A DNA stretch of 6,989 bases from Candidatus Poseidoniaceae archaeon (lineage in GTDB: Archaea; Thermoplasmatota; Poseidoniia; Poseidoniales; Poseidoniaceae). Positions 1 through 6,376 of this stretch are shown here, piece after piece. The position numbers and the translations under genes are program-made. The notes below the pieces were generated by a model. It made no database searches. It saw only the letters and a program-made list of their open reading frames with translations, and had not been told where the DNA came from. Where the stretch lies: assembly GCA_013330765.1 (NCBI GenBank), contig DUHU01000163.1, positions 1 to 6,989 of the forward strand, in the 5' to 3' direction. Position 1 is the stretch's first letter. Every line of letters starts with the position of its first letter.

Positions 1-825
1 ATTGGCTACATGTTTGGCCAATACAAGCGCATCCGCAACGAATTCACCGGCGTGCTGACCGGCAAGGGCCTCAACTGGGGCGGTTCGCTGATCCGTCCTG
101 AAGCCACGGGCTTCGGCTGCGTCTACTTCGCGGAGGAAATGCTCAAACACAAAGGCGACAGCATGAAAGGCAAGACCGTGGCCATTTCTGGCTCCGGCAA
201 CGTCGCCCAGTTTGCCGCCCAAAAGTGCCTGCAACTCGGTGCCAAGGTGGTGACCATGTCTGACTCGCAAGGGTCGATTTACGATCCCGAAGGCATCGAC
301 GAGGAGAAGTTGACCTACATCATGAACCTCAAAAACGTGGTGCGCGGCCGCATCAAAGAATACGCTGCGGCGCACGGCTCGGCCGAGTTCATGGAGGGTC
401 AGCGTCCTTGGAGCGTGAGCGTGGACGTGGCGTTGCCTTGCGCCACCCAAAACGAATTGAACGGCGACGAAGCTGCGGCATTGTTGGCCAATGGCTGCGT
501 GTGTGTGGCCGAAGGCGCCAACATGCCGAGCACGCCCGAAGCCATTGAAGCCTTCCACGAGGCAGGCATCTTGTTTGCGCCTGGCAAGGCCTCCAATGCA
601 GGTGGTGTGGCCACCTCGGGATTGGAAATGTCCCAAAACTCCTTGCGCTACAACTGGACGCGTGAAGAAGTGGACGCCAAGCTGCATCACATCATGAAGG
701 ACATCCATGGCCAATGCGTGGCTTATGGGACCAACGAAGACGGTTCAGTCGATTACGTGCGAGGCGCGAACATCGCTGGGTTTGTCAAGGTCGCGGATTC
801 CATGCTTGACCAAGGTGTGGTGTAA
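1..825 (+). CDS. gdhA: NADP-type glutamate dehydrogenase, C-terminal part (5' end outside window)
   Basis: Glutamate dehydrogenase reversibly aminates 2-oxoglutarate with ammonia and NAD(P)H to make glutamate, in the cytoplasm as a hexamer. The visible 274 residues resemble the last three fifths of E. coli GdhA (about 447 residues), so roughly 170 N-terminal residues with the catalytic lysines lie upstream. Seen here: the conserved TGKGLNWGGSLIRPEATG stretch (visible residues 20-37), the Rossmann nucleotide-binding motif GSGNVAQ (64-70), the CATQNEL segment, AEGANMP, and the family's C-terminal block around GANIAGFVKVADSML. SDSQG after the second Rossmann strand resembles SDSSG in the NADP-dependent E. 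coli enzyme, so NADPH use is inferred. The frame is open from base 1 and ends in TAA. The next gene starts 9 bases later on the same strand. No promoter is visible because the start is missing. Confidence 0.97.
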   Translation: MGYMFGQYKRIRNEFTGVLTGKGLNWGGSLIRPEATGFGCVYFAEEMLKHKGDSMKGKTVAISGSGNVAQFAAQKCLQLGAKVVTMSDSQGSIYDPEGIDEEKLTYIMNLKNVVRGRIKEYAAAHGSAEFMEGQRPWSVSVDVALPCATQNELNGDEAAALLANGCVCVAEGANMPSTPEAIEAFHEAGILFAPGKASNAGGVATSGLEMSQNSLRYNWTREEVDAKLHHIMKDIHGQCVAYGTNEDGSVDYVRGANIAGFVKVADSMLDQGVV

Positions 826-830
826 CTTAG
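823..830 (+). promoter_or_regulatory. possible weak Bacteroidota -7 promoter element
   Basis: TAACTTAG differs from the Bacteroidota -7 consensus TAnnTTTG at one fixed base and ends 4 bases before the ATG at 835. Its first three bases are the gdhA stop codon. No TTG lies at the usual 17-23 base distance upstream; only a TTC at 798-800 (22-base spacer) fits loosely. It could give a nearly leaderless transcript for the downstream genes, but chance is quite possible. Confidence 0.2.
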
Positions 831-834
831 CGGC

Positions 835-1185
835 ATGAAAGCGCACATCGTCAGCCTCATCCACGCCGTTGCCCTCATCGGACTAGGCGGTTATGGATAC
901 CTCAGTTCAGACACCCCCTCTGTCACAGCCTTGATTCCTGTGGTCTTTGGGGTGCTCTTGCTCGCCATGAACAAAGGTGTCAAGAAGGAAAACAAAGTGA
1001 TTGCACACATTGCCGTCCTGTTGACCTTGCTCATCATCATCGGGCTCATCAAACCCCTGACGGGGGCCATGGGACGCGGAGACTCTGCCGCCGTCGCACG
1101 GGTGGCCACCATGCTCGTGCTGGGTGTGCTGGCCATGGTGTCTTTTGTTCGCAGCTTCATCGCCGCGCGCAAAGCACGAGGCTGA
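835..1185 (+). CDS. small four-helix membrane protein, function unknown
   Basis: I do not recognise this 116-residue protein with confidence. It is strongly hydrophobic, with four likely membrane helices at about residues 6-23, 28-46, 56-76 and 85-106. A basic loop (KGVKKENK, about 47-54) separates helices 2 and 3, and the C-terminus is basic (AARKARG), which suggests both are cytoplasmic. A glycine-rich stretch at the end of helix 1 (GLGGYGYL) followed by a TPSVTAL turn loosely recalls small TMEM14-like proteins, but that is only a visual resemblance. It starts at ATG 835, 9 bases after gdhA, and its TGA stop is 9 bases before the cytochrome ATG, so co-transcription with its neighbours is likely. 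Codon use and base composition look like those of the surrounding genes. That it is a real gene is well supported by packing and its clean membrane pattern. Its role is unknown. Confidence 0.8.
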   Translation: MKAHIVSLIHAVALIGLGGYGYLSSDTPSVTALIPVVFGVLLLAMNKGVKKENKVIAHIAVLLTLLIIIGLIKPLTGAMGRGDSAAVARVATMLVLGVLAMVSFVRSFIAARKARG

Positions 1186-1194
1186 TTGGGTTCA

Positions 1195-1569
1195 ATGCGA
1201 CATTTTGAAGGCCTCACCGGCCCCAAGGGACTTGTGTTTCTCGGGGCGTCGTGCCTCGTTTTTTTGCTCGTGCAATGTGGGTCCTCAAGTGACGAGGATC
1301 CACCCCACCCTGCCAAAGACATGGGCGCAGCGGGAGTCGATTTGGCCAACGCTTCCCGGCAATACACCATGAAATGCTCGGTGTGTCATGGCGAAGACGG
1401 CGCACCTGTCCTCGCCTCTGCCCCCGATTTGCGCACGAGCACCCTGTCGGTGGAAGAATGCGTCGCCATCATTGCGTATGGCAAGGGCACCATGCCACCT
1501 CACCGCGACATGTTGGACATGGCCACCATACGTGGTATCGCCGTGTACATCGAGAAATTCCGGAACTGA
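1195..1569 (+). CDS. small mono-haem cytochrome c lipoprotein
   Basis: This predicted 124-residue electron carrier lies outside the cytoplasm. The N-terminus has a basic residue (K11), a hydrophobic core at about 12-27, and a cysteine at 28 preceded by LLVQ, read here as a lipobox; glutamine just before the cysteine is atypical. C28 is followed by GSSSDED, a serine-acidic stretch like the Bacteroidota lipoprotein export signal that sends lipoproteins to the cell surface. The mature domain has one haem-binding motif, CSVCH (61-65), and a likely axial methionine at 100 in GKGTMPPH, followed by a C-terminal helix (VYIEKFRN). This is the normal layout of a class I cytochrome c of about 80 residues. 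The start is placed at ATG 1195. An in-frame TTG at 1186 directly follows the previous stop and would add three residues, but is less likely. hflX begins 9 bases downstream. The redox partner is not visible here. Confidence 0.9.
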   Translation: MRHFEGLTGPKGLVFLGASCLVFLLVQCGSSSDEDPPHPAKDMGAAGVDLANASRQYTMKCSVCHGEDGAPVLASAPDLRTSTLSVEECVAIIAYGKGTMPPHRDMLDMATIRGIAVYIEKFRN

Positions 1570-1578
1570 GACCTCGCC

Positions 1579-2760
1579 ATGGCCAAGAAACGCGCACCCC
1601 TCTCCACGGCCAAGCCCGTCGAAACGTGCGTCCTCATCGGACTCGCCACCCGGCACCAGCGTCGCGAACAACTCGAAGAGTACTTGGAGGAGTTGGCCTT
1701 TTTGGCAGAAACGGCCAAAGCGGAACGGCAACGCACCTTCATTCAAAGCCTGGACAAGCCCGACGTACGCACGTTTGTCGGTTCGGGCAAGCTTCAGGAG
1801 ATCAAGGAATACGTGGAGGAAGAGGACATCGACATCATCATCTTCGACGATGAACTGAGTCCCATCCAGCTGCGCAACATCGAGAAGGAAATTCCCGAGC
1901 GCAAGGTCCTCGACCGGACCAACCTCATCCTGGACATTTTTGCCCAACGGGCCGCAACCGCCCATGCGAAAACCCAGGTGGAACTCGCCCAGTACCAGTA
2001 CCTGTTGCCTCGCCTGACCAACATGTGGACCCACCTTCAGAAGCAGAAGGGGGGCATCGGCATGAAGGGTCCTGGGGAGAAAGAGATTGAAACGGACCGT
2101 CGGGTCATCCGCGACCGCATTGCGCTCTTGCGGAAGCAATTGGCAAGCATCGACAAGCAAATGGCCACCCAGCGAAAGAACCGGGGCCAGATGATTCGGG
2201 TGGCCCTCGTGGGCTACACCAACGTGGGCAAAAGCACGCTCATGACCCTGATGTCCAAGAGCGACGTGTTTGCCGAGAACAAGCTGTTCGCCACCCTCGA
2301 CACCACCGTCCGAAAGGTGGTCATCGACAACCTTCCTTTCCTGTTGAGCGACACAGTGGGCTTCATCCGGAAACTGCCCACCCAACTGATTGAGAGCTTC
2401 AAGAGCACGTTGGACGAGACGCGTGAAAGCGACATGCTTCTCCACGTGATCGACGTGAGTCACCCTCAATTCGAGGACCACATGGCCGTGGTGGAACGCA
2501 CCTTGGCGGACATCGGCAGCGACAGCAAGCCCACGATGGTGCTGTTCAACAAAATCGACCTCCTGACAAATCCGGATGGCGAACGCACGCCTGAGGACTT
2601 GGAGCGCGGCATTCGCGAGCGTTTCGAGGCGCTCGGATACGATGTGATGTTCCTGTCAGCCAAGACCAAGGTGGGGTACGACGCCTTCCGCAGCACCCTG
2701 TACGAGCGGGTGAAGGAGCTGCACATCAAGCGCTACCCCTACAACCAATTCCTATACTGA
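1579..2760 (+). CDS. hflX: GTPase HflX, ribosome-splitting factor
   Basis: HflX is a GTPase that binds the 50S subunit and splits stalled or idle 70S ribosomes, especially under heat or antibiotic stress. The 393-residue product has the full family layout. The N-terminal HflX domain carries FVGSGK (66-71), followed by the conserved glycine-rich segment GGIGMKGPGE (158-167). A charged helical linker (about 170-205) leads into the GTPase domain. The G motifs are complete: G1 GYTNVGKST (212-220), G2 threonines in ATLDTTVR (238-245), G3 DTVGF (258-262), G4 NKID (324-327) and G5 SAK (360-362). The protein ends soon after the G domain (KRYPYNQFLY), a normal length for Bacteroidota HflX. It starts at ATG 1579, 9 bases after the cytochrome stop, with no clear ribosome-binding site, as is usual in this phylum. 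rbfA follows after 36 bases. Confidence 0.97.
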   Translation: MAKKRAPLSTAKPVETCVLIGLATRHQRREQLEEYLEELAFLAETAKAERQRTFIQSLDKPDVRTFVGSGKLQEIKEYVEEEDIDIIIFDDELSPIQLRNIEKEIPERKVLDRTNLILDIFAQRAATAHAKTQVELAQYQYLLPRLTNMWTHLQKQKGGIGMKGPGEKEIETDRRVIRDRIALLRKQLASIDKQMATQRKNRGQMIRVALVGYTNVGKSTLMTLMSKSDVFAENKLFATLDTTVRKVVIDNLPFLLSDTVGFIRKLPTQLIESFKSTLDETRESDMLLHVIDVSHPQFEDHMAVVERTLADIGSDSKPTMVLFNKIDLLTNPDGERTPEDLERGIRERFEALGYDVMFLSAKTKVGYDAFRSTLYERVKELHIKRYPYNQFLY

Positions 2761-2784
2761 ACGCGCCCTTCCGCCCGACATCCC

Positions 2785-2792
2785 TACCTTCG
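2785..2792 (+). promoter_or_regulatory. possible Bacteroidota -7 promoter element before rbfA
   Basis: TACCTTCG matches TAnnTTTG at all but one fixed base and sits 4 bases before the rbfA ATG, inside the 36-base hflX-rbfA gap, the longest gap in this gene series. No TTG is found 17-23 bases upstream, so only half of the promoter is supported. If real, it would give rbfA and the permease their own, nearly leaderless, transcript. Confidence 0.3.
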
Positions 2793-2796
2793 AGAC

Positions 2797-3135
2797 ATGG
2801 CGAGCATCCGACAAGAACGCGTGGCAGAACTTCTCAAGCGCGAGTTGAGCATCCTGTTCCAACGCGAATCCAACACGTGGTTTGGGGGGCTGTTCATCAC
2901 GGTGACCCAAGTCCGCATCGGACCCGACCTCGGTTTGGCCAAAGTGTACCTCAGCTTCATGGCCACCCCGGACAAAGAGAAGGCGTTGAAAGAAGTCGAA
3001 GCCGAAGGATGGCGCGTGCGAAAGGCACTGGGCGCCAAAGTCGGCAAGCAATTGCGCCGCGTTCCCGAATTGAATTTTTACCTGGACGACAGCCTCGACT
3101 TCGTGGATGAAGTCCAGCGGGCCCTCCATTCATGA
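2797..3135 (+). CDS. rbfA: 30S ribosome-binding factor A
   Basis: RbfA is a small KH-fold protein that binds the 30S subunit late in assembly, helps mature the 5' end of 16S rRNA, and is needed for growth in the cold. The 112-residue product has the typical length and landmarks: an N-terminal helix (SIRQERVAELLKRELS, about 3-18), the conserved V-R-I-G-PDLGLAKVYLSF block (39-54) in which the usual 'vs.D' segment reads IGPDLGLA, a central helix rich in Lys/Glu (about 60-75), and the C-terminal strand motif PELNFYLDDS (90-99). The stop overlaps the next start (ATGA at 3132-3135), which suggests translational coupling to the permease gene. The rbfA-FtsX-type permease pair is, from memory, a common arrangement in Bacteroidota. 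The start at ATG 2797 gives the usual N-terminus. Confidence 0.95.
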   Translation: MASIRQERVAELLKRELSILFQRESNTWFGGLFITVTQVRIGPDLGLAKVYLSFMATPDKEKALKEVEAEGWRVRKALGAKVGKQLRRVPELNFYLDDSLDFVDEVQRALHS

Positions 3136-4367
3136 GGCTCCCCTTCCGACTGGCCTCGAGGTACATCGTCAAGCGACGGTCGGGCACCTTGGTGCACGTC
3201 ATTTCTGGCATTTCCGTGACCGTCATTGCCGCCGTGGCCACAGCCATGGTGTGCATCTTGAGTGCCTTCAATGGCATAGAAGACTTGGTGAAGGATCTGT
3301 TTGGCACCCTCGATGCCGATCTGGCAGTGGTGCCGCAATCGGGGGCCGTGATTCCACAAACTTGGGGCAATCACCTCGCTGACATTCCCGGCGTGGCCAC
3401 GTGGGCGCCAGTCCTGGAAGACGAGGTGGTGGTGCGGGCCGACGAGGCCGCCAGGGTCGCGACCGTCTTGGGTGTCGATGCCCGTTACCGTGTGGTGTCC
3501 CAAATTGACCGCGCCATCGTCGAAGGGGCTTATGCCGTGGAAGACAGCTCCAAGACGTGCGGATGCCTGGGCTTGGGGATTCGGTCGGAATTGGCCCTGA
3601 AAAGCGACAGCCTCGACCCGCCTCTGTTCTCGGTGAGTGCCCCGATTCGGGGCCGAAAACTATCCCGTCATCGGGAGCGCGCCTTCCGCACGGAAGCCGT
3701 CCATGCATGCGGTACGTTTTCCATCAACGCCGACCTCGACACCCGCTACCTGCTCCTGCCCCTGCGTGATGCGCAAGACCTGTTGGACCGAGAAGGGCGC
3801 GTGTCGCGGATCGAAATCAAGGCCCTGCCTGGATGGACCCAAACCGAGGTCGCCGAGGAGGTGGAGCGTGCCTTGACCGAACGACTCGGCGAAGAGGCCA
3901 CCGGCATGACCACCCTCACCCGAGACGACAAGCACAAGTTCATCACCCAAACCAACCGTGCCGAAAAATGGGCCACGTTCGCCATTTTGAGCTTCATCCT
4001 CATCGTGGCCGCGTTCAACATCATGGCTTCCTTGACCATGCTTTTGCTCGACAAGAAAAAAGATTTGGAGACCCTCGACGCCTTGGGGATGCCCGTGCAC
4101 ATGATGGAACAGGCGTTTGGGCTTCAAGGGCTGACAATCAACGTGATTGGCGGGTTGGTCGGCGTGGGGCTCGGTTCTTTGCTCGTGAGCGGACAAGCCG
4201 CCTTTGGGTGGTTGCAGCTGCAAGGCTCGGTGGTGCCGGCGTATCCCGTTCGCCTCGATGTGCTCGATGTGCTTGGAACCCTTGCCGTGGTGGTCTTTGT
4301 CGGGGGACTGGGCTCTTCGGCCATGGTGCGGCACTTGATCCGCCGCCAAACGTCACGCGTCCGCTGA
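3132..4367 (+). CDS. FtsX/LolE-type ABC transporter permease (probable lipoprotein-release system)
   Basis: This is an inner-membrane permease subunit of the MacB/LolCE/FtsX class. By family it probably helps extract lipoproteins from the inner membrane for transfer to the outer membrane, powered by a LolD-like ATPase. The 411-residue product shows the class topology: a short N-terminal segment with RLASRYIVKRRSG, membrane helix 1 at about 22-46, a large periplasmic domain (about 48-278), then helices at about 281-305, 334-356 and 379-399. The cytoplasmic loop after helix 2 carries KKKDLETLDALGM (about 310-322), the conserved coupling loop contacting the ATPase. The frame is intact throughout, including the periplasmic PIRGRKLS and GTFSI segments typical of Bacteroidota homologues. 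Its ATG overlaps the rbfA stop. No ATPase gene lies in the window, so its partner must be elsewhere. Assigning LolE rather than another FtsX-like export function is an inference. Confidence 0.88.
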   Translation: MRLPFRLASRYIVKRRSGTLVHVISGISVTVIAAVATAMVCILSAFNGIEDLVKDLFGTLDADLAVVPQSGAVIPQTWGNHLADIPGVATWAPVLEDEVVVRADEAARVATVLGVDARYRVVSQIDRAIVEGAYAVEDSSKTCGCLGLGIRSELALKSDSLDPPLFSVSAPIRGRKLSRHRERAFRTEAVHACGTFSINADLDTRYLLLPLRDAQDLLDREGRVSRIEIKALPGWTQTEVAEEVERALTERLGEEATGMTTLTRDDKHKFITQTNRAEKWATFAILSFILIVAAFNIMASLTMLLLDKKKDLETLDALGMPVHMMEQAFGLQGLTINVIGGLVGVGLGSLLVSGQAAFGWLQLQGSVVPAYPVRLDVLDVLGTLAVVVFVGGLGSSAMVRHLIRRQTSRVR

Positions 4368-4376
4368 CCTTTTCGC

Positions 4377-5369
4377 TCAGGCAAACACATGCTCGCCAAA
4401 GCGCTCCGCAATCTCGGAGAGTTTGGCTTCCAATGCCTCAGGGTTGTCGAGCGTGACCAAGGCGAGCCGGTGCTCCTTGAAGTGGGGCAATCCACGGAAG
4501 TAATTCGCGTAGTGACGACGCATCTCCACAATTCCGAGACGCTCGCCCTTCCACTCGATGCTGTGCCGCAGGTGGGTCCGGACCGCCTTGATGCGCTCGG
4601 CCATGTCGGGAGGACTTCCCGCATCTCCTGTGGCGAAGTAGTTCTTCACCTGTCTGAAAAACCAAGGGGCACCGATGGCGCCACGGCCAATCATGATGCC
4701 ATCCACCCCATAGCGGTTCTTGTATTCCAAAGCCTTTTCTGGGCTGTCAATGTCCCCATTCCCAAACACCGGTATCGTCACCCGAGGGTTGTTCTTGACC
4801 GCAGCGATCAAGGACCAATCCGCTTCGCCTTTGTACATCTGAGCGCGGGTCCGACCGTGAATGCTGATGGCCTTGATGCCCACATCCTGCAAACGCTCGG
4901 CGACCTCGACGATGTACTTGGTGCTGTCGTCCCAGCCCAAACGCGTCTTGACGGTCACCGGCAACGAGCACGTGTCCACAATCTCCTTGGTCATGGACAC
5001 CATCTTGGGAATGTCCTGAAGGATGCCGGCACCTGCGCCGCGACACGCCACTTTCTTGACGGGGCAACCGTAGTTGATGTCCACCAAGTCCGGACCAGCC
5101 GCTTCCGAAATCCGCGCGGCTTCCCTCATCGACTCGATTTCCGAGCCAAAAATCTGAATGCCAATGGGCCGCTCGTAATCGAAGATGTCAAGCTTGGCCA
5201 CACTTTTGGCCGCATCGCGGATGAGACCCTCCGACGAAATAAACTCCGTGTACATCATGTCCGCCCCATATTCCTTGCACAACACCCGGAATGGCGGGTC
5301 GCTCACATCCTCCATCGGAGCAAGCAAGAGCGGGAATTCTCCCAAATCGATGTCTCCTATGCGGACCAC
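4377..5369 (-). CDS. dusB: tRNA-dihydrouridine synthase B
   Basis: DusB is an FMN enzyme that uses NADPH to reduce a specific uridine in the tRNA D-loop to dihydrouridine. With the start at GTG 5369 the product has 330 residues, beginning VRIGDIDL, which matches where Bacteroidota DusB proteins usually begin. Seen in order: FMN-binding LLLAPMEDVSDPPFR (about 14-28), YTEFISSEGL (about 40-49), GIQIFG, the catalytic cysteine C102 in NYGCPVKKV, K141 in VKTRLGW, H171 in IHGRTR, and phosphate-binding GNGDI (203-207) and GRGAIG (228-233). All key residues are present. The reading frame stays open 13 codons further upstream to a GTG at 5408, but that extension would contain the promoter's -7 element, so it is rejected. 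The gene converges on the permease gene (9-base gap) and diverges from the CPBP protease gene. Confidence 0.96.
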   Translation of the reverse strand: MVRIGDIDLGEFPLLLAPMEDVSDPPFRVLCKEYGADMMYTEFISSEGLIRDAAKSVAKLDIFDYERPIGIQIFGSEIESMREAARISEAAGPDLVDINYGCPVKKVACRGAGAGILQDIPKMVSMTKEIVDTCSLPVTVKTRLGWDDSTKYIVEVAERLQDVGIKAISIHGRTRAQMYKGEADWSLIAAVKNNPRVTIPVFGNGDIDSPEKALEYKNRYGVDGIMIGRGAIGAPWFFRQVKNYFATGDAGSPPDMAERIKAVRTHLRHSIEWKGERLGIVEMRRHYANYFRGLPHFKEHRLALVTLDNPEALEAKLSEIAERFGEHVFA

Positions 5370-5386
5370 GTTCGTCGAAGTTTCCG

Positions 5387-5419
5387 CAAATTTACAGCGC
5401 GATACCACGTCCCCTTCAA
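5387..5419 (-). promoter_or_regulatory. Bacteroidota-type promoter for dusB
   Basis: Read on the minus strand, TTG (5419-5417) and TAAATTTG (5394-5387) are separated by 22 bases. The second element matches the Bacteroidota sigma-A -7 consensus TAnnTTTG exactly, and the spacing falls in the usual 17-23 range for the -33 TTG. The GTG at 5369 lies 17 bases beyond the -7 element, which leaves a leader of roughly 10 bases. It is an AT-rich island in an otherwise GC-rich spacer. The -33 element ends only about 10 bases before the start of the divergent protease gene. Confidence 0.65.
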
Positions 5420-5428
5420 CCCCTGCCC

Positions 5429-6376
5429 ATGAGCTTCATTCGCAACGCCTTCCAAACCATGCACCCGGCCGCCCAGGTCGTCATGCTCAGTTGCATCGTT
5501 ATGACCTTCATGGCACTCGCCGCGGGCGTGGGCGTGTTGTGGGCCTCTGGGGGGGATGCCGCCAAAATGCAGACCCTCATGCAACAAGGGGCCACAGGCG
5601 AACTCGACCGCAGTGCAGTGCTGGCGATGAACAACGCCAACCAACTCATGGCGTTCCTGGGCGCCTCCTTGGCCTTTGCCGCGCTGGTGGGCATGGCTTT
5701 CTTGGGTCGATTCTTTCTTCATGCTCCCGCCCTCAAGATGTTGGGCCTCGCGGTCGTCATTGCCTTGGGCATGAGCCCGGTTCTCGACTTCACCTACCGC
5801 CTCAACGAATGGGCCCTTGTTCCGGGGTCCGATCTTCACCAGTGGGCTGGGGCCCTCGAAGCCCAAGCCATGGTGCTCACCAAGGCGCTCCTCGCCTTTT
5901 CAGGCACCTCCGAAGTATGGGCAGTGCTGTTCTCGGTCGCAGTATTGCCTGCGCTGTGTGAGGAATGGCTGTTCCGCGGCACGTTGCAACCCATCTTGGT
6001 TCGCGCCACGGGCAACATCCATGTTGGCATTTGGGCTTCTGCGGCCCTGTTCAGCGCCATCCACATGCAATTCTTTGGCTTCGTCCCACGGATGCTCCTC
6101 GGCGCAGGTTTTGGCTACCTCGTCGTGTACAGCGGAAGCCTCTGGCCCGCCGTCTTGGGTCATTTCGTGAACAACGCCGGCGTGGTCATTGCGGCGTGGT
6201 GGATGGGGAGCACGTGGTTGGAGGAAGGCCTCGAACCGCAACCCCTCAGTTCATGGGCTTGGAGCGATTGGGGCACGGCTTTGGTCGCCTTGGTGGCCCT
6301 GGTCTGGGCGCTGGGGAAACTTCGAAGAGACGGCAGCCCCACAGGGTATTTGGACGCGCTGTCCAAGGAGGGCTGA
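5429..6376 (+). CDS. CPBP-family intramembrane glutamic protease (Rce1/CAAX-protease-like)
   Basis: This is a predicted multi-pass inner-membrane protease of the CPBP (ABI/Rce1) family. In bacteria, members have varied or unknown substrates. The 315-residue product has about eight hydrophobic segments and all three family motifs: EExxxR as EEWLFR (178-183), FxxxH as FSAIH (208-212), and HxxxN as HFVNN (245-249). E178, H212, H245 and N249 are the expected catalytic and structural residues. The pre-motif region (TKALLAF, then a hydrophobic run to LPALCEE) resembles Bacteroidota homologues, where glycine is commoner than this cysteine before the glutamates. The start is placed at ATG 5429. The frame is open further back to 5291, but that stretch overlaps the dusB start region and promoter and encodes no membrane-like sequence. 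The gene is divergent from dusB; I found no convincing plus-strand promoter in the spacer. Substrate is unknown. Confidence 0.92.
   Translation: MSFIRNAFQTMHPAAQVVMLSCIVMTFMALAAGVGVLWASGGDAAKMQTLMQQGATGELDRSAVLAMNNANQLMAFLGASLAFAALVGMAFLGRFFLHAPALKMLGLAVVIALGMSPVLDFTYRLNEWALVPGSDLHQWAGALEAQAMVLTKALLAFSGTSEVWAVLFSVAVLPALCEEWLFRGTLQPILVRATGNIHVGIWASAALFSAIHMQFFGFVPRMLLGAGFGYLVVYSGSLWPAVLGHFVNNAGVVIAAWWMGSTWLEEGLEPQPLSSWAWSDWGTALVALVALVWALGKLRRDGSPTGYLDALSKEG

Noticed and set aside
1186..1194. TTG at 1186 as the start of the cytochrome gene
   Set aside because: It directly abuts the previous stop codon; the ATG three codons later gives a normal signal peptide and is preferred.
1285..2481. 398-codon open frame on the minus strand across the cytochrome and hflX genes
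   Set aside because: It runs antisense to two well-supported genes with complete motifs, has a composition typical of a GC-rich shadow frame (many His, Gly, Val), and shows no recognisable domain.
3540..3720. Possible frameshift in the periplasmic domain of the permease, where residues look less familiar
   Set aside because: The PIRGRKLS, GTFSI and LLPLRDAQDLL segments continue in the same frame in the order expected for the family, so the gene is intact.
3660..4349. 229-codon minus-strand open frame opposite the permease gene
   Set aside because: It is rich in His, Gly and Gln without hydrophobic or domain pattern, while the opposite strand encodes conserved membrane helices.
5371..5379. 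TTCGTCGAA, a 4+1+4 inverted repeat in the dusB leader, as an operator
   Set aside because: It is too short to distinguish from chance in GC-rich DNA and no regulator gene is nearby.
5291..5428. 46-codon N-terminal extension of the CPBP protease
   Set aside because: It would overlap the start and promoter of dusB, is rich in Pro, Arg and Ser, and is not membrane-like. ATG 5429 leads directly into the first helix region.
4389..5432. 347-codon plus-strand open frame opposite dusB
   Set aside because: It mirrors dusB almost end to end, and the dusB frame carries every FMN and catalytic motif. The antisense product has no coherent domain.
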